From Pseudomonas sp. MF4836 (GTDB lineage Bacteria > Pseudomonadota > Gammaproteobacteria > Pseudomonadales > Pseudomonadaceae), in assembly GCF_002018875.1 (NCBI RefSeq), contig NZ_MVOL01000013.1:62001-126000 (forward strand): a stretch of DNA of 64,000 bases, given 5' to 3'. The position numbers were made by a program, and so were the translations under genes. Positions 8,225 through 18,106 of the stretch are shown here, one piece after another. Below the pieces are notes generated by a model, which worked only from the letters and a program-made list of their open reading frames with translations, was not told the DNA's origin and searched no databases. Numbering within the stretch: the stretch's first letter is position 1; the number at the start of each line of letters is the position of its first letter.

Positions 8225-9265
8225 TCAGGCGCTCATTACCGTGCGGATATCTGCCGCCAGTTCGCGCACGCGCTCTTCTTCGGTGTCCCAGGAGCACATG
8301 AAGCGTGCGCCGCCCTTGCCGATGAAGGTGTAGAAGCGCCAGCCCTTGGCCGTCAGCGCGGCGATGGCCGGTTCCGAGAGTTGCAGGAACACGCCGTTGG
8401 CCTGCACCGGGAACATCAGTTCCACCCCCGGAATGTCGGCCACCAGGTTGGCCAGCAGTTGCGCGCAGTGGTTGGCGTGGCGGGCGTACTTGAGCCAGGC
8501 GTCGTTTTCCAGCAGGCCGACCCAGGGCGCCGAGAGGAAGCGCATTTTCGAGGCCAGTTGGCCTGCCTGTTTGCAGCGATAGTCGAAGTCTTCGGCCAGC
8601 TTGTGGTTGAAGAACAGGATCGCCTCGCCCACCGCCATGCCGTTCTTGGTGCCACCAAAGCACAGCACGTCGACCCCGGCTTTCCAGGTCAGGTCGGCCG
8701 GCGAGCAGCCGAGGAAGGCGCAGGCGTTGGAGAAGCGCGCGCCGTCCATGTGCAGGTTCAGCCCCAGTTCCTTGCAGGTGGCGCTGATGGCGCGGATTTC
8801 TTCCGGGGTGTAGACGCTGCCGACTTCAGTGGCCTGGGTCAGGGTGACCACCCGTGGTTTCGGGTAGTGAATGTCCTGGCGCTTGAGGGCGATTTCGCGG
8901 ATCGATTCCGGGCTCAGCTTGCCGTTTTCAGTGCCGGCAATCAGCAGCTTGGAACCGTTGGAGAAAAATTCCGGAGCGCCGCATTCGTCGGTTTCGACGT
9001 GGGCGGTTTCCGAGCAGATCACGCTGTGGTAACTCTGGCACAGCGACGACAGGGCCAGGGAGTTGGCGGCGGTGCCGTTGAAGGCGAAGAACACCTCGCA
9101 GTCGGTTTCAAACAGTTTGCGGAAATGATCCGAGGCCCGTGCGGTCCATTGGTCATCGCCGTAAGCGCGTTCATGGCCGTGATTGGCCTGTTCCATGGCG
9201 GCCCAGGCTTCAGGGCAGATACCGGAATAGTTGTCGCTGGCGAATTGTTGGCTCTTGTCGGTCAT
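8225..9265 (-). CDS. ltaE: Low-specificity L-threonine aldolase
   Basis: A 346-residue PLP enzyme that cleaves L-threonine or allo-threonine to glycine and acetaldehyde. The PLP lysine is K207 in GGTKNGMAVGE, and HMDGARFSN at about 172-180 is the family signature. The ATG at 9265 follows GGAAGCAGG. The 35 residues of open frame upstream lack family similarity. The position between the betaine/glycine genes and glyA matches the same neighbourhood in P. aeruginosa and fits a role in glycine supply or disposal. Confidence 0.93.
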   Translation of the reverse strand: MTDKSQQFASDNYSGICPEAWAAMEQANHGHERAYGDDQWTARASDHFRKLFETDCEVFFAFNGTAANSLALSSLCQSYHSVICSETAHVETDECGAPEFFSNGSKLLIAGTENGKLSPESIREIALKRQDIHYPKPRVVTLTQATEVGSVYTPEEIRAISATCKELGLNLHMDGARFSNACAFLGCSPADLTWKAGVDVLCFGGTKNGMAVGEAILFFNHKLAEDFDYRCKQAGQLASKMRFLSAPWVGLLENDAWLKYARHANHCAQLLANLVADIPGVELMFPVQANGVFLQLSEPAIAALTAKGWRFYTFIGKGGARFMCSWDTEEERVRELAADIRTVMSA

Positions 9266-9486
9266 GGCCTGCTTCCGTGATAGGTGTCCGTAATGAGGCG
9301 CCTTGGGTAAAGGGCCTCGGGTAAGGCGTTCCTGGGTAAGGAGTGCTGCACTGAAGATCGGTTGAAACACACATTGCGTAGAGGGCGCCGCACTATCGAG
9401 CGCCTGGTGGTGGGCACTTTACCCAAGATTGGCGAGGGTGCACACGTTCTGTTTATGCATGAAAAATGCACATTGCATGGAGATTT

Positions 9487-10227
9487 ATGCCTGGGCCCAC
9501 GCTGATCACACCTGCCGGTCGACGTGACGGTGCCCTGGACCTGCTCAAGTGGCTGGCGCTGCTGAGCATGGTGCTCGACCACCTGCGCTATGTGGGCTGG
9601 CAGGTGGATGTTCTCTATGTGCCCGGGCGCCTTGCGTTCCCCTGGTTTTGCCTGGCGATGGCGGCCAATCTGGCGCGGGTTGGCGTGGTCCGGGGCGAGG
9701 TGGCCGGGCAGTGGCGGTATCTGGGATGGTTGCTGGTGTTCAGCCTGGTCAGCGAGATTCCTTATCGCTTGTTTATCCCCGACCCCGACACCTTGAACGT
9801 ACTGCCGACCCTGGCCTTGGGGCTGTTGGTGGCCCGCGGCTGGCAGCAACGACGGGGGACGGCGTTGTACTTGGGGGTGGCGGCTTTGGCGCTGGCGGGA
9901 CTGTTCTCCGAGCGACTGATGTTCGGTGTGTTTGGCGTGCTGTTGCCCCTGGCGTTGCTGCTGGTGATTGGCCGGCCCTGGTACTGGAGCCTGTTGCCCG
10001 GGCTGGTGTGCCTGGCAGCCAATCAATGGCAGACCCTGTTCCCGGCGGCGCTGCTGGGCAATCAGGCGGCGAGCCTGGGCATTGTCAGCTGCCTGCTGGC
10101 GCCGTTGCTGGGCATCGGCCTGTTGCGCGGCGTACACCCGCATTCCGTGCCGCCGATGCGGCGTTGGGCCTACCTGCTGTATCCCGGGCACTTCCTGCTG
10201 TTGCTGGCGTTGCGCCAAGCGCTGTAG
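9487..10227 (+). CDS. TraX-family membrane protein
   Basis: A 246-residue polytopic membrane protein with about eight hydrophobic segments. The N-terminal LDLLKWLALLSMVLDHLRYV motif is typical of the TraX family, named after the F-plasmid pilin N-acetyltransferase. Chromosomal copies like this are not linked to conjugation and their function is unknown. The start at 9487 is preferred because TGGAG precedes it by about seven bases; an in-frame ATG at 9466 is possible. It is divergent from ltaE. Confidence 0.75.
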   Translation: MPGPTLITPAGRRDGALDLLKWLALLSMVLDHLRYVGWQVDVLYVPGRLAFPWFCLAMAANLARVGVVRGEVAGQWRYLGWLLVFSLVSEIPYRLFIPDPDTLNVLPTLALGLLVARGWQQRRGTALYLGVAALALAGLFSERLMFGVFGVLLPLALLLVIGRPWYWSLLPGLVCLAANQWQTLFPAALLGNQAASLGIVSCLLAPLLGIGLLRGVHPHSVPPMRRWAYLLYPGHFLLLLALRQAL

Positions 10228-10344
10228 CCGCTGCCGGCTGGCTGCGCTGGCCCTATGCTGCACGCGATTCTTCCGGCAGATCCTCGGCGCCAGTTCCTGC
10301 CAACATCCGAACGCAGACCGAGCCTGGCGACAGCGGCTACAGGG
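10223..10344. repeat. REPIN, GTAGCCGCTGCC family
   Basis: tgtagccgctgcc at the left and gcgacagcggctacagg at the right form an inverted pair around about 90 bases. It overlaps the stop codon of the TraX-like gene. This second REP family recurs at 26041, 28350, 35780, 47028 and 49846. Confidence 0.7.
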
Positions 10345-10496
10345 GCGGGTGGGCCCATGTCGTAAACGCACCTTTGCGTGGCGTCCATAGGCATTTGGCC
10401 GGGCAGCGCCGGCCCTACCATCGCATCCAAAGGGCACTGTCGTGAGGCAGGCCTTACCGAGACGAAAGGCGCACCGCCGCCGCTGGGAGAGACGCG

Positions 10497-11750
10497 ATGT
10501 TCAGCAAGCAAGACCAGATCCAGGGTTATGACGATGCGCTGCTAGCGGCGATGAATGCCGAGGAGCAGCGTCAGGAAGACCATATCGAACTGATCGCGTC
10601 GGAAAACTACACCAGCAAGCGCGTCATGCAGGCCCAGGGCAGCGGCCTGACCAACAAATACGCCGAAGGCTACCCGGGCAAGCGCTACTACGGCGGCTGC
10701 GAGCACGTGGACAAGGTCGAGGCCCTGGCCATCGAGCGCGCCAAGCAGCTGTTTGGCGCCGATTACGCCAACGTCCAGCCGCACTCCGGGAGCCAGGCCA
10801 ACGCCGCGGTGTTCCTCGCCCTGTTGCAGGCCGGTGACACCGTGCTCGGCATGAGCCTGGCCCACGGCGGACACTTGACCCACGGCGCCAAGGTCAGTTT
10901 TTCCGGCAAGCTCTACAACGCCGTGCAGTACGGCATCGACACCGACACCGGCCTGATCGACTACGACGAAGTGGAGCGCCTGGCGGTCGAGCACCAGCCG
11001 AAAATGATCATTGCCGGCTTCTCCGCCTACTCCAAGACCCTGGATTTCCCGCGCTTCCGGCAGATCGCCGACAAGGTCGGGGCCTACCTGTTCGTCGACA
11101 TGGCCCACGTCGCCGGTCTGGTTGCCGCCGGCCTGTACCCGAACCCGCTGCCGTACGCCGATGTGGTCACCACCACCACCCACAAGACCCTGCGCGGTCC
11201 CCGTGGCGGCCTGATCCTGGCCAAGGCCAACGAAGAGCTGGAAAAGAAATTCAACGCTGCGGTATTCCCCGGCGGCCAGGGCGGCCCGTTGATGCACGTG
11301 ATCGCCGGCAAGGCGGTGTGCTTCAAGGAAGCCCTGGAGCCCGGCTTCAAGACCTATCAGCAACAAGTGATCGACAACGCCCAGGCCATGGCCGGCGTGT
11401 TTATCAAACGTGGCTACGATGTAGTGTCCGGCGGTACCGATAACCACCTGTTCCTGGTCAGCCTGATTCGCCAGGGCCTGACCGGCAAGGAAGCTGATGC
11501 CGCCCTGGGCCGGGCCCATATCACCGTGAACAAGAACGCCGTGCCCAACGATCCGCAGTCGCCGTTTGTCACCTCCGGCCTGCGTATCGGCACCCCGGCG
11601 GTCACCACCCGCGGCTTCAAGGTCAGCCAATGCACTGAGCTGGCCGGCTGGATCTGCGACATCCTCGACCACCTCGGCGATGCCGATGTCGAGGCCAATG
11701 TCGCCCGCCAGGTCGCGGCCTTGTGCGCTGATTTCCCGGTTTATCGCTGA
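10497..11750 (+). CDS. glyA: Serine hydroxymethyltransferase
   Basis: A 417-residue PLP enzyme that interconverts serine and glycine with tetrahydrofolate as the one-carbon carrier. The PLP lysine is K230 in TTTTHKTLRGPRGG; HSGSQAN and DMAHVAGL are also present. It heads the sarcosine oxidase operon (soxB starts 22 bases downstream), so it is the betaine-linked paralogue, converting glycine plus methylene-tetrahydrofolate from sarcosine to serine. GAGAG lies just before the ATG. Induction by betaine breakdown products is expected from the P. aeruginosa system. Confidence 0.95.
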   Translation: MFSKQDQIQGYDDALLAAMNAEEQRQEDHIELIASENYTSKRVMQAQGSGLTNKYAEGYPGKRYYGGCEHVDKVEALAIERAKQLFGADYANVQPHSGSQANAAVFLALLQAGDTVLGMSLAHGGHLTHGAKVSFSGKLYNAVQYGIDTDTGLIDYDEVERLAVEHQPKMIIAGFSAYSKTLDFPRFRQIADKVGAYLFVDMAHVAGLVAAGLYPNPLPYADVVTTTTHKTLRGPRGGLILAKANEELEKKFNAAVFPGGQGGPLMHVIAGKAVCFKEALEPGFKTYQQQVIDNAQAMAGVFIKRGYDVVSGGTDNHLFLVSLIRQGLTGKEADAALGRAHITVNKNAVPNDPQSPFVTSGLRIGTPAVTTRGFKVSQCTELAGWICDILDHLGDADVEANVARQVAALCADFPVYR

Positions 11751-11772
11751 GCGCCGTTTTGGAGTAATGACT

Positions 11773-13023
11773 ATGCAACGCTACTCGGGCTTCGGCCTCT
11801 TCAAACACTCCCTCAGCCACCATGAAAACTGGCAGCGCATGTGGCGCACCCCGACCCCGAAAAAGGTCTATGACGTGGTCATCGTCGGCGGCGGCGGGCA
11901 TGGCCTCGCCACTGCCTACTACCTGGCCAAGGAGCACGGCATCACCAACGTCGCGGTGGTTGAAAAGGGCTGGCTGGGCGGCGGTAACACGGCGCGTAAC
12001 ACCACTATCGTGCGCTCCAACTACTTGTGGGACGAGTCGGCGCACCTCTACGAACACGCGATGAAGCTCTGGGAAGGCCTGTCCCAGGACCTCAACTACA
12101 ACGTCATGTTTTCCCAGCGCGGCGTCTACAACCTGTGCCACACCCTGCAGGACATCCGTGATTCCGAGCGCCGGGTCAGCGCCAACCGCCTCAACGGCGT
12201 GGACGGCGAACTGCTCAACACCCAGCAGGTGGCAGACGAGATTCCGTACCTCGACTGCTCGAAAAACACCCGCTACCCGGTACTCGGCGCCACCGTCCAG
12301 CGCCGTGGCGGCGTGGCTCGGCACGACGCCGTGGCCTGGGGTTTTGCCCGGGCAGCGGATGCCCTGGGCGTGGACTTGATCCAGCAGACCGAAGTCATCG
12401 GTTTTCGCAAGGAAAACGGCGTGTGCATCGGCGTCGAAACCAACAAGGGTTTTATCGGCGCCAAGCGTGTCGGCGTGGTCACCGCCGGTAACTCCGGGCA
12501 CATGGCCAAGCTCGCGGGCTTTCGCCTGCCGATCGAGTCCCACCCGCTGCAAGCCCTGGTGTCGGAACCGATCAAGCCAATCATCGACAGCGTGATCATG
12601 TCCAACGCCGTGCACGGTTACATCAGCCAGTCCGACAAGGGCGACCTGGTGATCGGCGCCGGCATCGACGGCTGGGTCGGCTACGGCCAGCGCGGCTCGT
12701 ACCCGGTGATCGAGCACACCATCCAGGCCATCGTCGAGATGTTCCCGGTCTTGTCCCGGGTGCGCATGAACCGCCAATGGGGCGGCATCGTCGACACCAC
12801 GCCGGATGCTTGCCCGATCATCTCCAAGACCCCGGTGCCGAACATGTTCTTCAACTGCGGTTGGGGCACCGGTGGCTTCAAGGCCACCCCGGGCTCCGGC
12901 AACGTGTTTGCCGCGAGCCTGGCCAAGGGTGAAATGCACCCGCTGGCTGCGCCTTTCTCCATCGACCGTTTCCACAACGGTGCGCTGATCGATGAACACG
13001 GCGCCGCGGCCGTCGCCCACTAA
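11773..13023 (+). CDS. soxB: Sarcosine oxidase beta subunit
   Basis: A 416-residue FAD-dependent amine oxidase subunit of heterotetrameric sarcosine oxidase. This subunit holds the sarcosine oxidation site. The dinucleotide-binding motif VIVGGGGHG lies at about 37-45, and the C-terminal GWGTGGFKATPGSG is conserved. The ATG at 11773 follows GGAG by eight bases. It lies between glyA and soxD in a tight operon. Confidence 0.95.
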   Translation: MQRYSGFGLFKHSLSHHENWQRMWRTPTPKKVYDVVIVGGGGHGLATAYYLAKEHGITNVAVVEKGWLGGGNTARNTTIVRSNYLWDESAHLYEHAMKLWEGLSQDLNYNVMFSQRGVYNLCHTLQDIRDSERRVSANRLNGVDGELLNTQQVADEIPYLDCSKNTRYPVLGATVQRRGGVARHDAVAWGFARAADALGVDLIQQTEVIGFRKENGVCIGVETNKGFIGAKRVGVVTAGNSGHMAKLAGFRLPIESHPLQALVSEPIKPIIDSVIMSNAVHGYISQSDKGDLVIGAGIDGWVGYGQRGSYPVIEHTIQAIVEMFPVLSRVRMNRQWGGIVDTTPDACPIISKTPVPNMFFNCGWGTGGFKATPGSGNVFAASLAKGEMHPLAAPFSIDRFHNGALIDEHGAAAVAH

Positions 13024-13037
13024 CAGGAGAAATCCCT

Positions 13038-13340
13038 ATGTTGCATATCTTCTGTCCTCATTGCGGCGAGCTGCGCTCCGAAGAGGAATTCCACTCATCG
13101 GGCCAGGCCCACATCCCGCGTCCGCTGGACCCCAACGCCTGCACCGACGCCGAGTGGGGCGACTACATGTTCTTTCGCGACAACCCCCGTGGCCTGCACC
13201 ACGAACTGTGGATTCATGCCGCCGGTTGCCGCCAGTATTTCAACGCCACCCGCGACACCCTGACCTACGAAATTCTTGAAACCTACAAGATCGGCACCAA
13301 GCCGCAATTCACCGCCAAGGCTGCTGGAGAGAAGGTATGA
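13038..13340 (+). CDS. soxD: Sarcosine oxidase delta subunit
   Basis: A 100-residue small subunit of heterotetrameric sarcosine oxidase, with a structural zinc site. Probable ligands are C6, C9 (CPHC), H60 and C64 (HAAGC). AGGAG precedes the ATG. Its end overlaps the soxA start by four bases (ATGA), so the two are translationally coupled. Confidence 0.95.
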   Translation: MLHIFCPHCGELRSEEEFHSSGQAHIPRPLDPNACTDAEWGDYMFFRDNPRGLHHELWIHAAGCRQYFNATRDTLTYEILETYKIGTKPQFTAKAAGEKV

Positions 13341-16300
13341 GCCAGACCAATCGGCTGTCCAACGGTGGCCGCATCGACCGCAACAAAGTCCTCAGCTTCA
13401 CCTTCAACGGCCAGACCTACAAAGGCTTTGAAGGCGATACCCTGGCCGCCGCGCTGCTGGCCAATGGCGTGGACATCATCGGTCGCAGCTTCAAGTATTC
13501 GCGGCCACGGGGCATCTTCGCCGCCGGTGCCGAAGAGCCGAACGCGGTGCTGCAGATCGGCGCCACCGAAGCTACGCAAATCCCTAACGTGCGCGCCACG
13601 CAACAGGCGCTGTACCAGGGCCTGGTCGCCACCAGCACCAACGGCTGGCCCAGCGTCAACAACGACATGATGGGGATTCTCGGCAAGGTCGGCGGCAAGC
13701 TGATGCCGCCGGGCTTCTACTACAAAACCTTCATGTACCCGCAATCGTTCTGGATGACCTACGAGAAGTACATCCGCAAGGCTGCCGGCCTGGGCCGCTC
13801 GCCGACCGAGAACGACCCGGACAGCTACGACTACATGAACCAGCACTGTGACGTGCTGATCGTCGGCGCCGGCCCTGCCGGCCTTGCCGCAGCCTTGGCC
13901 GCGGCGCGCAGCGGGGCGCGGGTGATCCTGGCGGACGAACAGGAAGAATTCGGCGGCAGCCTGCTCGACAGCCGCGAAAGCCTGGACGGCAAGCCCGCAG
14001 CGGATTGGGTGGCCACGGTGATCGCCGAACTCAAGGCGCTGCCGGATGTGCTGCTGTTGCCACGGGCCACGGTCAATGGCTACCACGACCATAATTTCCT
14101 GACCATTCACGAGCGCCTCACCGACCACCTCGGTGATCGCGCGCCCATCGGCCAGGTGCGCCAGCGTATCCACCGTGTGCGCGCCAAGCGCGTGGTGCTG
14201 GCCACTGGCGCGTGCGAGCGGCCGCTGGTCTACGGCAATAACGACGTGCCGGGCAATATGCTGGCCGGCGCGGTGTCGACCTACGTTCGCCGTTACGGCG
14301 TGGCCCCGGGCAAGAAACTGGTGCTGAGCACCAATAACGACCATGCCTACCGCGTGGCTCTGGACTGGCTCGACGCCAGCCTGCAGGTGGTGGCCATCGC
14401 CGACGCCCGCAGCAACCCGCGCGGCGCGCTGGTGGAAGAGGCCCGGGCCAAGGGCATTCGCATACTCACCGGCAGTGCGGTGATCGAAGCCCGTGGCAGC
14501 AAGCACGTGACGGCCGCGCGAGTGGCGGCAATTGATGTCAAGGCGCACACCGTGACCAGCCCCGGCGAGTGGCTCGATTGCGACCTGATCGCCAGCTCCG
14601 GTGGCTACAGCCCGGTGGTGCACCTGGCCTCGCACCTGGGCGGCAAGCCGACCTGGCGTGAAGACATCCTGGGTTTCGTACCCGGCGAAGCTCCGCAAAA
14701 GCGCGTGTGCGTCGGTGGCATCAATGGCGTCTACGGCCTGGGCGATTCCCTGGCCGACGGTTTTGAAGGGGGCGTGCGCGCCGCCAGCGAAGCCGGGTTC
14801 AAGACCGTGGAAGGGGTGTTGCCCAAAACCTTGACCCGTCTCGAAGAAGCGACCCTGGCGCTGTTCCAGGTGCCCCATGAAAAAGGCACCTCGCGGGCAC
14901 CCAAGCAATTTGTCGACCTGCAAAACGACGTCACCGCCGCCGCCATCGAACTGGCCACCCGCGAAGGCTTCGAGTCGGTGGAGCACGTCAAGCGCTACAC
15001 CGCTCTCGGTTTTGGCACCGACCAGGGCAAGCTCGGCAACGTCAACGGCCTGGCGATTGCCGCGCGCTCGCTGAACGTCAGCATTCCGCAGATGGGCACC
15101 ACCATGTTCCGTCCCAACTACACGCCGGTGACCTTCGGTGCTGTGGCGGGTCGGCACTGCGGGCACATTTTCGAGCCGGTACGCTTTACCGCGCTGCATC
15201 ACTGGCACCTGAAAAACGGCGCCGAGTTCGAAGACGTCGGGCAGTGGAAGCGCCCCTGGTACTTCCCGAAAAACGGCGAAGACCTGCACGCCGCCGTCAA
15301 GCGCGAATGCCTGGCCGTGCGCGACAGCGTCGGCCTGCTGGACGCCTCGACCCTGGGCAAGATCGACATCCAGGGCCCGGACGCCCGCGAGTTTCTCAAC
15401 CGCATCTATACCAACGCCTGGACCAAGCTCGATGTGGGCAAGGCGCGCTACGGCCTGATGTGCAAGGAAGACGGCATGGTCTTCGACGACGGCGTGACCG
15501 CCTGCCTGGCCGACAACCACTTCCTGATGACCACCACCACCGGCGGCGCGGCGCGCGTGCTGCAGTGGCTGGAGATCTACCAGCAGACCGAATGGCCGGA
15601 GCTCAAGGTGTACTTCACCTCGGTCACCGACCACTGGGCGACCATGACCCTGTCCGGGCCCAACAGCCGCAAGCTGCTGAGCCAGGTCACCGACATTGAC
15701 CTGGGCAACGAAGCCTTCCCGTTCATGACCTGGAAGGAAGGCCTGGTCGGCGGTGTGCCGGCGCGGGTGTTCCGTATCTCATTCACCGGCGAGCTGTCGT
15801 ACGAAGTCAACGTCCAGGCCGACTACGCCATGGGCGTGCTGGAGAAAATCGTCGAGGCCGGCAAGGCCTACAACCTGACCCCCTACGGCACCGAGACCAT
15901 GCACGTGCTGCGGGCCGAGAAGGGCTTCATCATTGTGGGCCAGGACACCGACGGCTCCATGACCCCGGACGACCTGAACATGGGCTGGTGCGTGGGGCGG
16001 ACCAAGCCGTTCTCGTGGATCGGCTGGCGCGGGATGAACCGTGAAGACTGCGTGCGCGATCAGCGCAAGCAACTGGTGGGCCTCAAGCCGATCGATCCGA
16101 CCCAATGGCTGCCGGAGGGCGCGCAACTGGTGTTCAACACCAAGCAGGCGATCCCGATGAGCATGGTCGGCCACGTCACCTCCAGCTACGCCCACAACTC
16201 CCTGGGGTATTCGTTTGCCCTGGGCGTGGTCAAGGGCGGCCTCAAGCGCCTGGGCGAGCGGGTCTTCGCGCCCCTGGCCGATGGTCGCGTGATCGAGGCG

Positions 16301-16354
16301 GAAATCGTGTCTTCGGTGTTCTTCGACCCCAAGGGCGATCGCCAGAACGTGTAG
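13337..16354 (+). CDS. soxA: Sarcosine oxidase alpha subunit
   Basis: A 1005-residue large subunit. The N-terminus has a BFD/ferredoxin-like segment, followed by a NAD(P)-binding fold with GAGPAG at 177-182. The C-terminal part from about 600 on is an aminomethyltransferase (GcvT-like) domain that passes the methyl-derived carbon to tetrahydrofolate. A Rossmann-type second motif (CERPLVYGNNDVPG) lies between. The products are glycine, hydrogen peroxide and methylene-tetrahydrofolate, or formaldehyde without folate. Length is normal for the family. Confidence 0.95.
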   Translation: MSQTNRLSNGGRIDRNKVLSFTFNGQTYKGFEGDTLAAALLANGVDIIGRSFKYSRPRGIFAAGAEEPNAVLQIGATEATQIPNVRATQQALYQGLVATSTNGWPSVNNDMMGILGKVGGKLMPPGFYYKTFMYPQSFWMTYEKYIRKAAGLGRSPTENDPDSYDYMNQHCDVLIVGAGPAGLAAALAAARSGARVILADEQEEFGGSLLDSRESLDGKPAADWVATVIAELKALPDVLLLPRATVNGYHDHNFLTIHERLTDHLGDRAPIGQVRQRIHRVRAKRVVLATGACERPLVYGNNDVPGNMLAGAVSTYVRRYGVAPGKKLVLSTNNDHAYRVALDWLDASLQVVAIADARSNPRGALVEEARAKGIRILTGSAVIEARGSKHVTAARVAAIDVKAHTVTSPGEWLDCDLIASSGGYSPVVHLASHLGGKPTWREDILGFVPGEAPQKRVCVGGINGVYGLGDSLADGFEGGVRAASEAGFKTVEGVLPKTLTRLEEATLALFQVPHEKGTSRAPKQFVDLQNDVTAAAIELATREGFESVEHVKRYTALGFGTDQGKLGNVNGLAIAARSLNVSIPQMGTTMFRPNYTPVTFGAVAGRHCGHIFEPVRFTALHHWHLKNGAEFEDVGQWKRPWYFPKNGEDLHAAVKRECLAVRDSVGLLDASTLGKIDIQGPDAREFLNRIYTNAWTKLDVGKARYGLMCKEDGMVFDDGVTACLADNHFLMTTTTGGAARVLQWLEIYQQTEWPELKVYFTSVTDHWATMTLSGPNSRKLLSQVTDIDLGNEAFPFMTWKEGLVGGVPARVFRISFTGELSYEVNVQADYAMGVLEKIVEAGKAYNLTPYGTETMHVLRAEKGFIIVGQDTDGSMTPDDLNMGWCVGRTKPFSWIGWRGMNREDCVRDQRKQLVGLKPIDPTQWLPEGAQLVFNTKQAIPMSMVGHVTSSYAHNSLGYSFALGVVKGGLKRLGERVFAPLADGRVIEAEIVSSVFFDPKGDRQNV

Positions 16355-16414
16355 CCGTGAGCCTTGCCCGGTTCGCCTGGCAAGCTCCCACAGAATTCAA
16401 CACAGGTGCTCCAT

Positions 16415-17047
16415 ATGACCGCTGCCAATGTTTACCAGCAACGCCCGACCACCGGGGCCAAGGCCGAGTCGTCGCTGCATCACGCCGACCTCGCCAGCCT
16501 TGTGGGCAAGGGCCGCAAGAATGCCGGCGTGACCGTGCGCGAAAAGAAACTCCTGGGCCACCTGACGATTCGTGGCGACGGCCATGACCCGGCCTTTGCT
16601 GCCGGCGTGCACAAGGCCCTGGGCATCGAATTGCCCGGCGCCCTGGCGGTGATCGTCAAGGGTGAAACCAGCCTGCAATGGCTCGGCCCGGATGAGTGGC
16701 TGCTGATCGTGCCTGGCGGTGAAGAGTTCGCCGCGGAAAAGAGCCTGCGCGAAGCCCTGGGCGAGTTGCATATCCAGATCGTCAACGTCAGCGGCGGCCA
16801 GCAGATCCTCGAGTTGTCGGGGCCCAATGTGCGCCAGGTGCTGATGAAGTCCACCAGCTACGACGTGCACCCGGACAGCTTCCCGGTGGGCAAGGCGGTC
16901 GGCACGGTGTTCGCCAAGTCGCAGCTGGTGATCCGCCATACCGCTGAAGACACCTGGGAACTGCTGATCCGCCGCAGCTTCTCCGATTACTGGTGGTTGT
17001 GGCTGCAGGATGCCGCCGCCGAGTACGGCTTGAGCGTCCAGGCCTGA
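16415..17047 (+). CDS. soxG: Sarcosine oxidase gamma subunit
   Basis: A 210-residue gamma subunit that packs against the folate-binding domain of SoxA, with a fold related to GcvT. LGPDEWLLIVPG and SGGQQILELSGPN are family-type segments. The ATG at 16415 is preferred over 16364: the upstream codons read through the soxA trailer, and family proteins start at about MTAANVYQQ. The ribosome site is weak (caggtg). It is the last structural gene of sox, with purU following after 82 bases. Confidence 0.93.
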   Translation: MTAANVYQQRPTTGAKAESSLHHADLASLVGKGRKNAGVTVREKKLLGHLTIRGDGHDPAFAAGVHKALGIELPGALAVIVKGETSLQWLGPDEWLLIVPGGEEFAAEKSLREALGELHIQIVNVSGGQQILELSGPNVRQVLMKSTSYDVHPDSFPVGKAVGTVFAKSQLVIRHTAEDTWELLIRRSFSDYWWLWLQDAAAEYGLSVQA

Positions 17048-17129
17048 ATGCTGTGCCGTGGTGGGCGCCCCCGCCGCAGGGAGCGCCCGGTCCACGACCA
17101 GTTTTTTCTTTACTCAGGAGTCGTCAACG

Positions 17130-17987
17130 ATGAGCCGCGTCCCAGACACATGGATTTTGACCGCCGATTGCCCCAGTGTGCTCGGCACGGTGGACGCGGT
17201 GACCCGCTTTCTGTTCGAGCAGGGTTGCTACGTCACCGAGCACCACTCCTTCGATGACCGGCTTTCGGGCCGTTTTTTTATTCGCGTTGAATTTCGCCAG
17301 CCCGAGTCCTTTGACGAGCAGGGGTTTCGCGCCGGCCTGGCCGCCAGGGGCGAGGCCTTCGGCATGGTCTTCGAACTGACCGCGCCCAATTACCGGCCCA
17401 AAGTGGTGATCATGGTCTCCAAGGCCGATCACTGCCTCAACGACCTGCTCTACCGCCAGCGCATCGGCCAACTGTCGATGGACGTGGTGGCGGTGGTGTC
17501 CAATCACCCCGATTTGAAACCTTTGGCCGACTGGCACCAGATTCCCTACTACCATTTCCCCCTCGACCCTAACGACAAACCGTCCCAGGAGCGCCAGGTG
17601 TGGCAGGTGATAGAAGAGTCGGGCGCCGAGCTGGTGATCCTTGCGCGCTACATGCAAGTGCTGTCGCCGGAGCTGTGCCGCAAGCTCGACGGCAAGGCGA
17701 TCAATATCCACCACTCGTTGCTGCCCGGTTTCAAGGGCGCCAAGCCGTACCACCAGGCCTACAACAAAGGCGTGAAGCTGGTGGGCGCCACGGCGCATTA
17801 CATCAATAACGACCTGGACGAAGGCCCGATCATCGCCCAGGGCGTGGAAGTGGTGGACCACAGCCATTATCCCGAGGACCTGATCGCCAAGGGGCGTGAC
17901 ATCGAAGGTCTGACCCTGGCCCGCGCAGTGGGCTATCACATCGAAAGACGGGTGTTCCTGAACGCCAACCGCACGGTGGTGCTTTAA
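17130..17987 (+). CDS. purU: Formyltetrahydrofolate deformylase
   Basis: A 285-residue enzyme that hydrolyses 10-formyl-tetrahydrofolate to formate and tetrahydrofolate. An N-terminal ACT domain (about 7-80) precedes the formyltransferase-type domain (about 88-280). Catalytic motif segments are INIHHSLLPGFKGA and YINNDLDEGPII. Placed after sox, it drains one-carbon units made from sarcosine and regenerates free tetrahydrofolate. The start at 17130 follows CAGGAG; the upstream in-frame ATG would add an unrelated 24-residue tail. Confidence 0.93.
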   Translation: MSRVPDTWILTADCPSVLGTVDAVTRFLFEQGCYVTEHHSFDDRLSGRFFIRVEFRQPESFDEQGFRAGLAARGEAFGMVFELTAPNYRPKVVIMVSKADHCLNDLLYRQRIGQLSMDVVAVVSNHPDLKPLADWHQIPYYHFPLDPNDKPSQERQVWQVIEESGAELVILARYMQVLSPELCRKLDGKAINIHHSLLPGFKGAKPYHQAYNKGVKLVGATAHYINNDLDEGPIIAQGVEVVDHSHYPEDLIAKGRDIEGLTLARAVGYHIERRVFLNANRTVVL

Positions 17988-17988
17988 G

Positions 17989-18066
17989 GGCAGCGGCAAG
18001 TTTCAAGCGACAAGTAACAGCGGTATGCACACTTCTTGCGGCTTGTAGCTTGCCGCTTGAAGCTGC
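17989..18066. repeat. Imperfect inverted repeat, cttgtagcttg type
   Basis: Between purU and fdhA, agcggcaag...caagcgacaag pairs imperfectly with cttgcggcttgtagcttgccgct. This is a common pseudomonad intergenic repeat style and can fold as an RNA hairpin, possibly reducing read-through into fdhA. Confidence 0.5.
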
Positions 18067-18106
18067 TTCAAATCTCTTCACAACAACAACTACAGAGGTG
18101 ACTTGC

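Noticed and set aside
7474..8663. Open frames of 60-260 codons across the REPIN array
   Set aside because: They are repetitive translations of the same non-coding unit on both strands and lack family similarity or ribosome sites.
11623..13020. 465-codon antisense frame within soxB
   Set aside because: Shadow of soxB, histidine- and glycine-rich with no recognisable domain.
13283..15634. 783-codon antisense frame within soxA
   Set aside because: A shadow frame of GC-rich coding DNA; soxA has full family motifs on the plus strand.
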